DNA of 38,568 nucleotides from JBDROU01 sp043809745 [NCBI: bacterium]. GTDB taxonomy: Bacteria; Elusimicrobiota; JBDRMW01. Under the pieces are notes generated by a model. The model was not told the origin of the DNA and searched no databases. It worked only from the letters and a program-made list of their open reading frames with translations. Location: the NCBI GenBank assembly GCA_043809745.1, contig JBDROU010000011.1, forward strand, positions 1 through 38,568. The letters are read 5' to 3'. The position numbers were made by a program, and so were the translations under genes. Positions 1 to 8,596 of the stretch are shown piece by piece. Within the stretch, counting starts at the first letter, position 1. Every line of letters begins with the position of its first letter.

Positions 1-1194
1 TTAATAACATATTCCATTTCTGGGACTATCACATATAATGGGGCAGGATTGCCGGGTGTCACGGTTTCAGCGGGTGGCATTTCAGCTACAACCAACTCTA
101 ACGGATCATATACCATTTCAAATCTTGGGGCAGGTACATATACTATTACCCCTTCAATTGCAGAATACTCTTTTTCACCCCCACCCCAGAATGTAACCGT
201 AGGCCCAAGCAAATCTAATATCAACTTTACTGCAACAAAGTTAACTTATTCAATCTCGGGAACTATTACCCACAATGGGTCCGGACTGCAGGGCGTTGTT
301 GTATCCGCCGGAGGCAATCAGGCTACTACAGCTTCTAACGGTTCATACACTATCACCGGCCTCGCGGCAGGATCCTATATAGTAACACCAACATTAGCAG
401 AATACACATTTTCTCCCCCCACCCAGAATGTTGCGGTTGGGCCCAATGCTGCAGCTATAAACTTTGCTGCCACACAAAATGTCTACTCGATTTCTGGCAC
501 TATAACAAATGAAGGTGCTGGACTTCCTGGTGTAACAGTATCCGCAGGAGGAAAACAGACAACTACAGCCAGTAATGGTTCGTATACCATATCGGATCTT
601 CCTGCAGGTTTATATTCTGTTATACCTTCTAAAGATGGGTATATATTTTCTCCATCAAATAGGTCAGTTTCTCTGGTATCCGATACCACCGGGATTAATT
701 TTACTACGACATTAATAACATATTCCATTTCTGGGACTATCACATATAATGGGGCAGGATTGCCGGGTGTCACGGTTTCAGCGGGTGGCATTTCAGCTAC
801 AACCAACTCTAACGGATCATATACCATTTCAAATCTTGGGGCAGGTACTTATACTATTATCCCATCAATTGCAGAATACTCTTTTTCACCATCAAATCAG
901 AATGTTGCCGTTGGACCCAGTAAAACAAATATCAACTTTACTGCAACAAAGTTAACTTATTCAATCTCGGGAACTATTACCCACAATGGGTCTGGACTGC
1001 AGGGCGTTGTTGTATCCGCTGGAGGCAATCAGGCTACTACTGCAGCAAATGGTTCATATACAATCTCTAATTTAGTTTCAGGCACCTATACCATCATTCC
1101 ATCTCATAATTCTTATACTTTTGATCCATTAAGCAGGACATTGAATTTACAAAATAATCTATCAAATGTAGATTTTGAAGCTTCAGTATATACA
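1..1194 (+). repeat. Five tandem 237-bp repeats with an A-B-C-A-B order
   Basis: The repeat period is exactly 237 bp (79 codons). Repeats 1 and 4 are one type (A) and repeats 2 and 5 another (B), so a 711-bp offset joins near-identical copies. Bases 1-137 are identical to 712-848 and similarity continues through the second repeat to about 1050. This points to a recent in-frame duplication of a multi-repeat block or to gene conversion. Confidence 0.9.
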
Positions 1195-2079
1195 CCTCCA
1201 ATCCCAGAAATCGATCATTTCGAAATTTCCCTATTATCGGAAGAGTGTATAATTGATATGCCTGTCACTTTATCGATAAAAGCGCTAGATCAAAATGGCA
1301 ATATATTTACTTCATGCAATGAAACAATCAATGTTTTAATTACTAACGGATCAAGCGTAACTAAAACAGCAGCTATCACTAATGGTCGGTGTGTGCTGGA
1401 ATTAACGGTAGAAAATTTCGGCTCAAAAGTAACAATATCCGTTGACAACGCTCAGGGCAAAACTTCAAATGATATTGAGCTGACTTTTGTAGCACCAGAA
1501 ACAGTTTTATCCGGTTTTAATTTAAGCTTCAACAACCAATCATATAAACCGGGTGATGCGCTTGAATTAACAGTTCAAGCTCTGGATAACAACAATAATA
1601 AATTTACTTCATACTCATATGACAATATAACCGTTAAATCAAATATCGGAACGGTATCGCCGGCAGTGATAAGCCTTACAAACGGCGAAGCTATGTGCGC
1701 TTTAACCGTTGATACTAAACTTTCGTACGCTGTTACAGTAGAAATTTGGCTTGAAATTGACGGTACCGTTATGTCGAATTCCGCCAGCTTACTGGTCCAA
1801 CCATCATCTGCGGCCAGTTCAGAAGAAATTTGTGTTTTCCCCAATCCTGTAAGCGTAAACGGCTCTATTCAGTTCTCACCTCTGCCTGACTCAAGCAGCA
1901 TTTTAATTTATACAATTTCCGGGAGTCTGGTCCGCGAGGTAAATTTAACTGAATCTGATTGGACTTGGGACCTTACAAATGAAGACCGCAGCAATATAGC
2001 CCCAGGCGTGTATATCTATGTAATTAAAACTGATGATTCTGTTTTTAAAAAAGGAAAAGTAGCAATACTGCCAAAATAG
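1..2079 (+). CDS. Secreted repeat protein with carboxypeptidase-regulatory-like repeats and sorting-type C-terminus (5' partial)
   Basis: The frame is open from base 1, so the start lies outside the window and the TTG at 49 is internal. Five consecutive repeats of exactly 79 residues (237 bp) begin at bases 10, 247, 484, 721 and 958, each opening with a YSISGTIT-type motif, carrying a G-x-xATTxSNGSYTIS core and closing with a xFSPxxQNVxVG strand. This is the carboxypeptidase-regulatory-like / prealbumin-like beta-sandwich fold typical of cell-surface stalks. Two Ig-like (Big/invasin-like) modules follow at about 1200-1500 and 1500-1800. The last ~85 residues contain the 'FPNPV' motif, an IYTISGSLV strand and a GVYIYVIK strand, as in type A sorting domains of type IX secretion or FlgD-like Ig domains. 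Inference: an exported, surface-attached adhesin or stalk. It converges on the methyltransferase gene with 73 bp between them. Confidence 0.9.
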   Translation, partial: LITYSISGTITYNGAGLPGVTVSAGGISATTNSNGSYTISNLGAGTYTITPSIAEYSFSPPPQNVTVGPSKSNINFTATKLTYSISGTITHNGSGLQGVVVSAGGNQATTASNGSYTITGLAAGSYIVTPTLAEYTFSPPTQNVAVGPNAAAINFAATQNVYSISGTITNEGAGLPGVTVSAGGKQTTTASNGSYTISDLPAGLYSVIPSKDGYIFSPSNRSVSLVSDTTGINFTTTLITYSISGTITYNGAGLPGVTVSAGGISATTNSNGSYTISNLGAGTYTIIPSIAEYSFSPSNQNVAVGPSKTNINFTATKLTYSISGTITHNGSGLQGVVVSAGGNQATTAANGSYTISNLVSGTYTIIPSHNSYTFDPLSRTLNLQNNLSNVDFEASVYTPPIPEIDHFEISLLSEECIIDMPVTLSIKALDQNGNIFTSCNETINVLITNGSSVTKTAAITNGRCVLELTVENFGSKVTISVDNAQGKTSNDIELTFVAPETVLSGFNLSFNNQSYKPGDALELTVQALDNNNNKFTSYSYDNITVKSNIGTVSPAVISLTNGEAMCALTVDTKLSYAVTVEIWLEIDGTVMSNSASLLVQPSSAASSEEICVFPNPVSVNGSIQFSPLPDSSSILIYTISGSLVREVNLTESDWTWDLTNEDRSNIAPGVYIYVIKTDDSVFKKGKVAILPK

Positions 2080-2152
2080 CTCAATCTAAAATTTAAGAAT
2101 TCCTCAATTACAATAACAATCAAACTTGATTAAGTATTTCGGCAGTCATGAC

Positions 2153-3172
2153 TTATACAAACGATAAACCCTTTTTATCTGCCTTTGTCTTAATTTTAGA
2201 ACCGTTTTGACTGCTTTTGCTTTGCTTATTTAATGTATTTCTTTCCCAAAATACTCCATCATAATACCCTTGTATTTCACTATTGTCTTGAACCGAATTC
2301 AATCTTTTCTCTGAAAGACAGGCATAAGTTTTATCCAGCTCCACTCCACAATAGCACCTTTCCAACTTCTTAGCAACTACAGAAGTCGTACCAGAACCTA
2401 AAAAGGGATCAAATACAAAATCCCCCTTTTTTGAACTTGCCAAAATAATCTTTGCTAATAATTTCTCAGGCTTTTGCGCTGGATGATCGGTGTTTTCCGG
2501 CATAGACCAATATGGGACTGTTATATCAGTCCAAAAATTTGACGGAAACGTAATCCTGAAATTACCTTCGGCAGTCTTCTCCCAATCTTTTGGAAGTCCT
2601 TTACTATCAGTGTACGGCGCCAATACTTTCCTTTTCATTTTAACCGCTTCTGCATTAAAATAATAGTTATTTGAAACCGTACCAAACCAAATATCCTCTG
2701 TACAATTTTTCCAGTTTGCATTAGCTCCTCTTCCTTTTTCCCGCTCCCAATTAATTCTGTTTCTAACTATAAAATATTTTGACATCATCTCATATATTGC
2801 GCTTGTGGACTTCCAATCTCCACAAATATATATTGAAGCTGTCGGTTTTAGCATTCTTATCATTCTTAAAAGCCAAGAATCAATATAATCTTTATAAGCA
2901 TTATTGTCTATTTTGACAAAAGCATTAGTATTAAATACTTTAGAAATGTTATAGGGCGGGTCAATAAAAAGCAAGTCTACAAATCTATCGGGGAAATAGT
3001 CCAGCACTTCAAATAAATTTTGATTTATTGTCTTATTTGTTATATCTTTCACATCTACTTTCCCGGTTAACATATCCAGTTTCTTTGAGTATAATAATTT
3101 TTCATTATCTGTAAGAAATGTGGTTTTATTTCTACCAGCTCTGATTTTATTACCATCCATAATTATTCCCAT
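2153..3172 (-). CDS. Beta-class site-specific DNA methyltransferase, solitary
   Basis: An amino-methyltransferase that transfers a methyl group from S-adenosylmethionine to adenine N6 or cytosine N4. The catalytic motif IV, DPPYN, is at residues 71-75, and the AdoMet-binding motif I, DPFLGSG, is at 255-261. Catalytic motif before AdoMet motif is the beta-class order. A charged target-recognition stretch lies between them, followed by the 'HPAQKPEKLL' helix at about 230-239. DPPYN favours adenine N6. The 339-aa length is usual. The annotated start has no clear Shine-Dalgarno sequence; Met5 (base 3160) has GGGAA just upstream and may be the true start. No restriction endonuclease lies next to it: one neighbour is a surface protein, the other a flavoenzyme. 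It could be an orphan regulatory or self-defence methylase. Target sequence cannot be read from the protein. Confidence 0.9.
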   Translation of the reverse strand: MGIIMDGNKIRAGRNKTTFLTDNEKLLYSKKLDMLTGKVDVKDITNKTINQNLFEVLDYFPDRFVDLLFIDPPYNISKVFNTNAFVKIDNNAYKDYIDSWLLRMIRMLKPTASIYICGDWKSTSAIYEMMSKYFIVRNRINWEREKGRGANANWKNCTEDIWFGTVSNNYYFNAEAVKMKRKVLAPYTDSKGLPKDWEKTAEGNFRITFPSNFWTDITVPYWSMPENTDHPAQKPEKLLAKIILASSKKGDFVFDPFLGSGTTSVVAKKLERCYCGVELDKTYACLSEKRLNSVQDNSEIQGYYDGVFWERNTLNKQSKSSQNGSKIKTKADKKGLSFV

Positions 3173-3390
3173 TTAATTTATTTTGCAAAATTATATCATA
3201 AAAACAAGTTCAAAGAGAATAGTAATATCTGTGGTTTTTTACAAAAAGTTAAAATGAATTTTCAAGAATTTAACTATTACACTGGCAGCTTAAAAGCATA
3301 TTGATGAGTTTTAAATTTCTAAAAAATAAACCGCTGCCTTTGTTTAGAAGTGGCCTATTAGTACTTATATTTAAAATACTTTTATTAATC

Positions 3391-4494
3391 TTATTTTACA
3401 GTCATTGCATTTTCATGCATTTCTTCTTTAATCTCACTAATTAAACTATCTATCAGCTCTTTAGCATGAACAATCTTATCTACTTTATAAACATTGCTGC
3501 CGGCAAATACAACAGCATTATCAACATCACCTTTGTAAGCATTTAATAAGGCTTTGGCTATGCAATAAGGAGCGCTGGAAGGGTTGCATGTTTTTAAGCA
3601 CTGGTAATTACAGCTGAAAGGTATTTTCTCTCCGTTGTTTATTCTATCTACAAATTTAGTTCTTATAACTTTTCCAGGCATACCCACAGGGCTGTCTATA
3701 ATTATAATATCATCCTTTTTAGCAGAAATATATAACTGCTTAAATTCATCTGCAACAGAACATTCATAAGTAGTCACAAAGCGCGTGGCTATTTGAACAC
3801 CCTGTATGCCTAACTTAAAAAACTTAACAATATCTTTGCCATCATATATGCCGCCTGCCGCTATGACAGGTATATTTACGCTTGATTCTCTTTTATATTT
3901 ATTTGCTATTTTTAAAACATCAACTACGATCTCTTCAAGCATATTTTCTTTAGGTGGAGTTAAATCTTTTAATCCAAACCCTAAATGGCCTCCTGCTAAA
4001 GGCCCTTCAACCACTATAGCATCCGGGAAACGGTCATACCTCCTTTTCCAAGATTTAATAATCAGTTCAGCTGTTCTCGCTGAAGAAACAATTGGTATTA
4101 GTTTTATTTTGGATCCCTTAGTCAAACCCGGCAAGCTTAAAGGCAGCCCGGCTCCCGCAATAATAAAATCTGCCTTCTCCTCCATTGAAGTACGCACTAA
4201 ATCTTCATAATTACTCAATGCAACTAATATGTTTACTCCAATAACTCCTTTGGTTAACCGTTTTGCTTCGCGTATTTCATTACTCAAGCCTTCCTTTGAA
4301 ACATCTATATAATCTGACTCATTATCTTCCGTTCCTTGACCAAGCCCGACACTTGCGATAGTTCCTGCTCCACCGCAATTTGCAACTGCACTGGCTAAAG
4401 AAGCCGTGGATACTTTTACACCCATACCGCCTTGTATAATAGGAATTTTTATTTCTAAATCACCTATTATAAGCGGTTTTATATTATAACTCAT
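3391..4494 (-). CDS. Nitronate monooxygenase / FabK-like FMN enzyme
   Basis: A cytoplasmic TIM-barrel flavoprotein of the 2-nitropropane dioxygenase family (367 aa). Signatures: 'IPIIQGGMG' at residues 17-25 near the N-terminus, the VEGPLAGGHLGFG loop with the probable catalytic His170, and the FMN phosphate-binding IPVIAAGGIYDG segment at about 209-220. The C-terminal third has a cysteine cluster (residues ~296-314, pattern CNYQCLKTCNPSSAPYC). This cluster occurs in a subgroup of these enzymes and could bind a metal or Fe-S centre, but this is not shown. AAAGGG lies 7 nt before the ATG. Family members oxidise alkyl nitronates or, in FabK, reduce enoyl-ACP; the two cannot be separated here. 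There are 218 bp to the methyltransferase and 266 bp to the efflux operon, so it is probably transcribed alone. Confidence 0.88.
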   Translation of the reverse strand: MSYNIKPLIIGDLEIKIPIIQGGMGVKVSTASLASAVANCGGAGTIASVGLGQGTEDNESDYIDVSKEGLSNEIREAKRLTKGVIGVNILVALSNYEDLVRTSMEEKADFIIAGAGLPLSLPGLTKGSKIKLIPIVSSARTAELIIKSWKRRYDRFPDAIVVEGPLAGGHLGFGLKDLTPPKENMLEEIVVDVLKIANKYKRESSVNIPVIAAGGIYDGKDIVKFFKLGIQGVQIATRFVTTYECSVADEFKQLYISAKKDDIIIIDSPVGMPGKVIRTKFVDRINNGEKIPFSCNYQCLKTCNPSSAPYCIAKALLNAYKGDVDNAVVFAGSNVYKVDKIVHAKELIDSLISEIKEEMHENAMTVK

Positions 4495-4760
4495 ATTGTA
4501 TCCCTTTCGTTTTTTGAAATATTATTATACCTAATATTTAAAATAAATAAAACCTATTTTATCTTTAAAACAAAACAATATTTGATGCAATTATATTATG
4601 AATTTCTAATCTAGAACTAATAATATAAAAGAGAATTGTCAATTATTACGCTTTTTATTCGGTATGCACACATTTCATTAAGATATAGACAATGATCATA
4701 ATAATGCATAGAAACAGCAGCAATACTATATTTCTTTTATCGGCAAGGAAAATAGAGATT

Positions 4761-5432
4761 TCATTTCATTTTCTTTATCATGTTTTTATTGTCCATCCTA
4801 TTGGATTCTCTATTTTGTTTTTCACTTTTTTCAGATGATTCTTCAACAATAAAATACGCCTTCATTTTGCGATGCCCTTTGCCGCAGTAAACAGAACAAA
4901 GAATTTCAAACTCACCTGCTTTTTCTGCAATAAACTCTATTTTTGTAACTTCACCTTTTTTTACCGGTACGTTAATATCGTATTCTTTAATAGATACCCC
5001 GTGGTTTACGTCACGCGAAGTCGCCAGCAACCGCACAATATCTCCTTTACTAACGACTATTCGCTCAGGCTCGAATCCGAATTGGTATGCCTCTAATTTA
5101 AACTCTTTAATCTTATTCATATATTTTTCGGGATTTTCCTTAAAAGCATCAATACATCCCGGACAGCAAAAGTTATATGTTTTTCCTTCATATTCGTAGG
5201 CATATTTCTGCGCTGCTTTCCCGCCCATTACCGGACACACCCCCAGATTTTCATCTTTTGCAGCAGTAAGGTTATGCTTCATGTGATCATCCATTTCACC
5301 CATTTTGTGAATGTGCTCCTCATTTTGAGCAAGACTTGCATCATTATGCTTTTTATGCGTGTCCACATCATTCGCAAAAACCAGCCCCGCATACAAAATA
5401 ACCGTAATTCCAATGACTATTCCCTTCTTCAT
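4761..5432 (-). CDS. Periplasmic YHS-domain plus CuA-type cupredoxin protein, last gene of copper efflux operon
   Basis: A 223-aa secreted protein. The signal peptide is residues 1-20, with cleavage likely after 'GLVFA'. A His/Met-rich linker (about 24-53) follows, suited to metal scavenging. A YHS metal-binding domain spans about 64-108, with Cys66, Cys89, Cys90 and Cys93. A cupredoxin domain spans about 110-196 and carries the full CuA ligand set of cytochrome oxidase subunit II: His144, then C179-x3-C183-x3-H187-x2-M190. The C-terminus is charged and low in complexity. The start is strong: AAAAGGAGG lies 6 nt before the ATG, which overlaps the cusA stop by 4 bp (ATGA), so translation is coupled. 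There are no COX2 transmembrane helices, so it is not an oxidase subunit. Inference: a periplasmic copper binder, chaperone or electron-transfer protein serving the adjacent efflux pump. Confidence 0.85.
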   Translation of the reverse strand: MKKGIVIGITVILYAGLVFANDVDTHKKHNDASLAQNEEHIHKMGEMDDHMKHNLTAAKDENLGVCPVMGGKAAQKYAYEYEGKTYNFCCPGCIDAFKENPEKYMNKIKEFKLEAYQFGFEPERIVVSKGDIVRLLATSRDVNHGVSIKEYDINVPVKKGEVTKIEFIAEKAGEFEILCSVYCGKGHRKMKAYFIVEESSEKSEKQNRESNRMDNKNMIKKMK

Positions 5433-8400
5433 AATCTACCTCCTTTTTCTATTTTTCGCTCTTTGAACCAACTATAAAGCATCGGTACTAATATGAGATT
5501 TGACAATGTAGCTGTAACCAGCCCCCCTACCGTAGGCGACGCCATCGGTTTCATTATTTCCGATCCAGTGCCTGTAGATATCATTATCGGTATTAGCGCA
5601 ATAATAGTGGTCAGCGTAGTCATCATAGCAGGTCTTACCCTCATCAAAGCGCCGGAAATGACCGTTGCTCTTATATCCTGAACGCTGGTTAAAACCTTAT
5701 CCTTAAATAAATTATCAAGCGTAGAAAGAAGCACTACCGCATTATCAGTAGCGACACCAAATAGGGCAATAAATCCTACCCATACAGCTGTGGAGAGCTT
5801 AAAATCAAGAAAGTAGAGCAGTATTATCCCCCCGATTAGTGAAACCGGAAGCGCGGTCGACAAAATAATTATTGAACTGAAGTTCTTAAAGGCAATGTAG
5901 AGAACGATAAGTATAACACTGAGCGCTAATATTAAAGCAGGAAACAATCGTTTCCGGGACTCCATTTCCGACTCAAACTGACCTGACCAGTTAATAAAGT
6001 ATCCCGCCGGCAGCACCAGCTCACCCATGGCAATCTTCTCCTGCACGGTTTTTTGGGCAAGCTTAACAAAATCTATCAAACCAATCTCATCCTGATTTAC
6101 TGTAATAAATACTCTTGCATATGTAAGCGTATTCTCCGCATTGATCATTGCCGGCCCGAGTACTTTTTTTAATGCTGCTACTTGGGAAATAGGAATATGC
6201 TTGCCGTCCGTTGTCGGTATAAATATGCGTTTTAAGGCTTCTGGACTGTCCCTTAACTCTCGCAAGTATCGGACGCGTACCGGGTATCGTTCCCTGCCTT
6301 CAACGGTTGTGGTAAGATTCATGCCGCCTATTGCGGTCATGATAATATGCTGTATATCACCAATCCGCACCCCATATCGTGCCGCTTGCTGCCGATTAAT
6401 TTCAATTTCAAAATACGGCCGCTCGGATATCCTTTCCGCATAAGGGCTTACCGCGCCTTTTACACCTCGTACAATTTCTTCAATCTGCGATGCTATTGCC
6501 ACAATCTTGTTCAGATCTTTTCCAAAAACCTTAACTCCTACCGGGGTCTGTATGCCGGTAGCCAGCATATCAATCCTGTTTCGGATCGGCTGAGTCATAA
6601 TGGGGCTTACCCCCGGCATCATAGTTTTATTCTGTATCTCTTTCATGAGTTTCTCTCGCGTTATGCCTTTACGCCAATACTTCTTATCTTTTAAGTGTAT
6701 AATTGTTTCTATCATCACCACAGGTGCCGGGTCGGTAGATGTCTCAGCTCTGCCTAATTTACCAACCGCCCATTCAACTTCATTGGGAAACTCTTCTTTT
6801 ATGATAATATCTTGCTTTTTCATTATATCCATAACCTGGGTGAGCGATGCGCCCGGCAGGAGCACCGGCATAAAAAGAAGATCTCCTTCATTCAAAGGCG
6901 GCATAAATTCTTGCTTCATAAGCGAACCGAATACAACTCCAATTAACACAATCGCTATGGTTATAAGCATAACTATTTTCCTGTGCATCAGTGACCATGA
7001 AATAACCGGACGATACAGTTTATATAAAACCTGAGCGGTCTTATTTTGTTCTACTGAACGCATCCTGCCCCTCAACAAGTAATATGACAATGTCGGCATA
7101 AGCGTGAGCGCTATAATCGCAGCGCCTATCATAGTAAATGTTTTTGTGAAAGCAAGAGGGGTAAAGAGCTTACCAGCTTGTCCGGTGAGCACAAATACGG
7201 GTATAAATCCGATTATCGTAGTAAGCAGTGCAAACAAAACCGGCTTACCTACTTCCTGAGCTGCTTTAATACAAACCTGCTGCCTTTCATCCTTTGACAA
7301 ATGATCAGTTCCCAATTCTTTTCGGCGTTCAGTAATCCTTCTATATATATTTTCTACAAGAACACAACCCGAATCAACCATTACTCCAATAGCTATAGCA
7401 ATACCGCCTAATGACATGATATTTGCATCTACTCCCACTAAATGCATCAGAATAAACGCAATTAAAATACCTACAGGAAGAACTATAGAAATAATTATAC
7501 TTCCCCAGAAATGCAGCAGAAAAACAAAAATCACAAAAACAGTAATCACGATTTCCTGAATTAAAGCACTTCTTAATGTATTCACAGACCTCAAAATGAG
7601 TCCTGTACGATCATAAAAAGGCACAATCTTCATTCCTTCCGGCAGCCCAACAGACAATTCTGCTATCTTTTCCTTAACTCTTTTGATTACTGCTAACGGA
7701 TTTTCGCCATACCGCATCAGGATGACACCGCCGGTTACTTCCTTTCCTTCTCTATCAAGCGCGCCTCTTCGGAATTCCGGTCCAATGGTAACCGTTGCAA
7801 GATTTTTAATATAAACAGGAACGCCCTTGTTGCTCTTAATAACTATATCTTCTATATCAGTTGTATTTTTTATAAATCCAACACCCCTTACTACAAACTC
7901 TACACCACCTTCCTCAAAAACCTTTGCGCCGACATCAATATTGGATTCTTCAACCGCGCTTATTAATTCATGAAATGCGACATCATACGCAATAAGTTTG
8001 TTCGGGTCGATATCGATCTGATACTGCTTAACATATCCGCCCACCGAAGCAACTTCAGAAACACCCTCAACAGAATTCAGCTGATACCTTATATACCAAT
8101 CCTGCACAGACCTCAATTGCGCTAAATCATACCCCTTGCCCTCTACTGTATACCAAAAAACCTGTCCTAAAGCGGTTGCATCAGGCCCTAAAGTTACTAC
8201 CGCACCTTCTGGTATATCCCTTTTAGCAAAATCGAGCCGTTCGAGCACACGCGTACGGGCCCAATAATAATCTGTCCCCTCCTGAAAAATCATATTCACT
8301 AGTCCAAATCCGAAAGCTGATTGCGAACGCACAACTTTAACCTTTGGTGTTCCCATAAGACCTGTTGTAAGAGGGTAAATAACCTGATCCTCGACATCCT

Positions 8401-8575
8401 GCGGGCTTCTACCCGGCCAATCAGCGTATACAATAACCTGCAGCTCACCAATATCAGGTATCGCATCTATGGGAGTACTTTTAATCGAAAGAAATCCCCA
8501 AAAAATAAGAAGTGCAAATAACGCAATAACAAGAAACCTGTTTTTTAGACACACTTCAATTAAATAATTTATCAT
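5429..8575 (-). CDS. cusA: CusA-like heavy-metal RND efflux pump (Cu/Ag)
   Basis: Inner-membrane proton-driven trimeric pump of the HME-RND family, 1048 aa, full length. The N-terminal hallmark 'IDAIPDIGELQV' is at about 36-47. TM4 carries the proton-relay Asp401 in the GVMVDSGCVLVEN segment. All three methionines that bind Cu(I)/Ag(I) in Escherichia coli CusA (M573, M623, M672) have counterparts in the same contexts: Met569 (LLFMPVLLPG), Met621 (VVMIETIIHLK) and Met670 (RIDMLATGIQ). This supports monovalent Cu/Ag rather than Co/Zn/Cd as substrate. GGGAG lies 7 nt before the ATG. It lies 21 bp downstream of the adaptor gene and overlaps the CuA/YHS gene. It should assemble with the adaptor and the TolC-type channel across both membranes. 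Confidence 0.95.
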   Translation of the reverse strand: MINYLIEVCLKNRFLVIALFALLIFWGFLSIKSTPIDAIPDIGELQVIVYADWPGRSPQDVEDQVIYPLTTGLMGTPKVKVVRSQSAFGFGLVNMIFQEGTDYYWARTRVLERLDFAKRDIPEGAVVTLGPDATALGQVFWYTVEGKGYDLAQLRSVQDWYIRYQLNSVEGVSEVASVGGYVKQYQIDIDPNKLIAYDVAFHELISAVEESNIDVGAKVFEEGGVEFVVRGVGFIKNTTDIEDIVIKSNKGVPVYIKNLATVTIGPEFRRGALDREGKEVTGGVILMRYGENPLAVIKRVKEKIAELSVGLPEGMKIVPFYDRTGLILRSVNTLRSALIQEIVITVFVIFVFLLHFWGSIIISIVLPVGILIAFILMHLVGVDANIMSLGGIAIAIGVMVDSGCVLVENIYRRITERRKELGTDHLSKDERQQVCIKAAQEVGKPVLFALLTTIIGFIPVFVLTGQAGKLFTPLAFTKTFTMIGAAIIALTLMPTLSYYLLRGRMRSVEQNKTAQVLYKLYRPVISWSLMHRKIVMLITIAIVLIGVVFGSLMKQEFMPPLNEGDLLFMPVLLPGASLTQVMDIMKKQDIIIKEEFPNEVEWAVGKLGRAETSTDPAPVVMIETIIHLKDKKYWRKGITREKLMKEIQNKTMMPGVSPIMTQPIRNRIDMLATGIQTPVGVKVFGKDLNKIVAIASQIEEIVRGVKGAVSPYAERISERPYFEIEINRQQAARYGVRIGDIQHIIMTAIGGMNLTTTVEGRERYPVRVRYLRELRDSPEALKRIFIPTTDGKHIPISQVAALKKVLGPAMINAENTLTYARVFITVNQDEIGLIDFVKLAQKTVQEKIAMGELVLPAGYFINWSGQFESEMESRKRLFPALILALSVILIVLYIAFKNFSSIIILSTALPVSLIGGIILLYFLDFKLSTAVWVGFIALFGVATDNAVVLLSTLDNLFKDKVLTSVQDIRATVISGALMRVRPAMMTTLTTIIALIPIMISTGTGSEIMKPMASPTVGGLVTATLSNLILVPMLYSWFKERKIEKGGRL

Positions 8576-8596
8576 CTCTAATCTCCCACAAAATAT

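Noticed and set aside
483-827. Open frame on the minus strand through the 237-bp repeats
   Set aside because: It is the antisense shadow of the strongly coding repeat protein; period-3 repeats keep the opposite frame open.
1-1194. CRISPR-like regular repeats
   Set aside because: The period is 237 bp, in frame and coding on the plus strand; there are no short palindromic repeats with unique spacers.
2080-2152. Bidirectional terminator between the convergent repeat-protein and methyltransferase genes
   Set aside because: Only AATCAA-AC-TTGATT is found, with a 2-base loop and no adjacent T-run.
3284-3338. GGCAGC...GCTGCC inverted repeat as terminator of the nitronate monooxygenase gene
   Set aside because: A 6-bp stem with a 43-base loop and no T-run on the minus strand is too weak.
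4495-4540. Promoter of the nitronate monooxygenase gene
   Set aside because: A TATAAT hexamer is present upstream on the minus strand, but no acceptable -35 box at 16-18 bp; in such AT-rich DNA this is not enough.
4761-5432. Cytochrome c oxidase subunit II
   Set aside because: The CuA ligands are present, but there are no N-terminal transmembrane helices, no other oxidase genes nearby, and a YHS domain and a His/Met linker occupy the N-terminal half.
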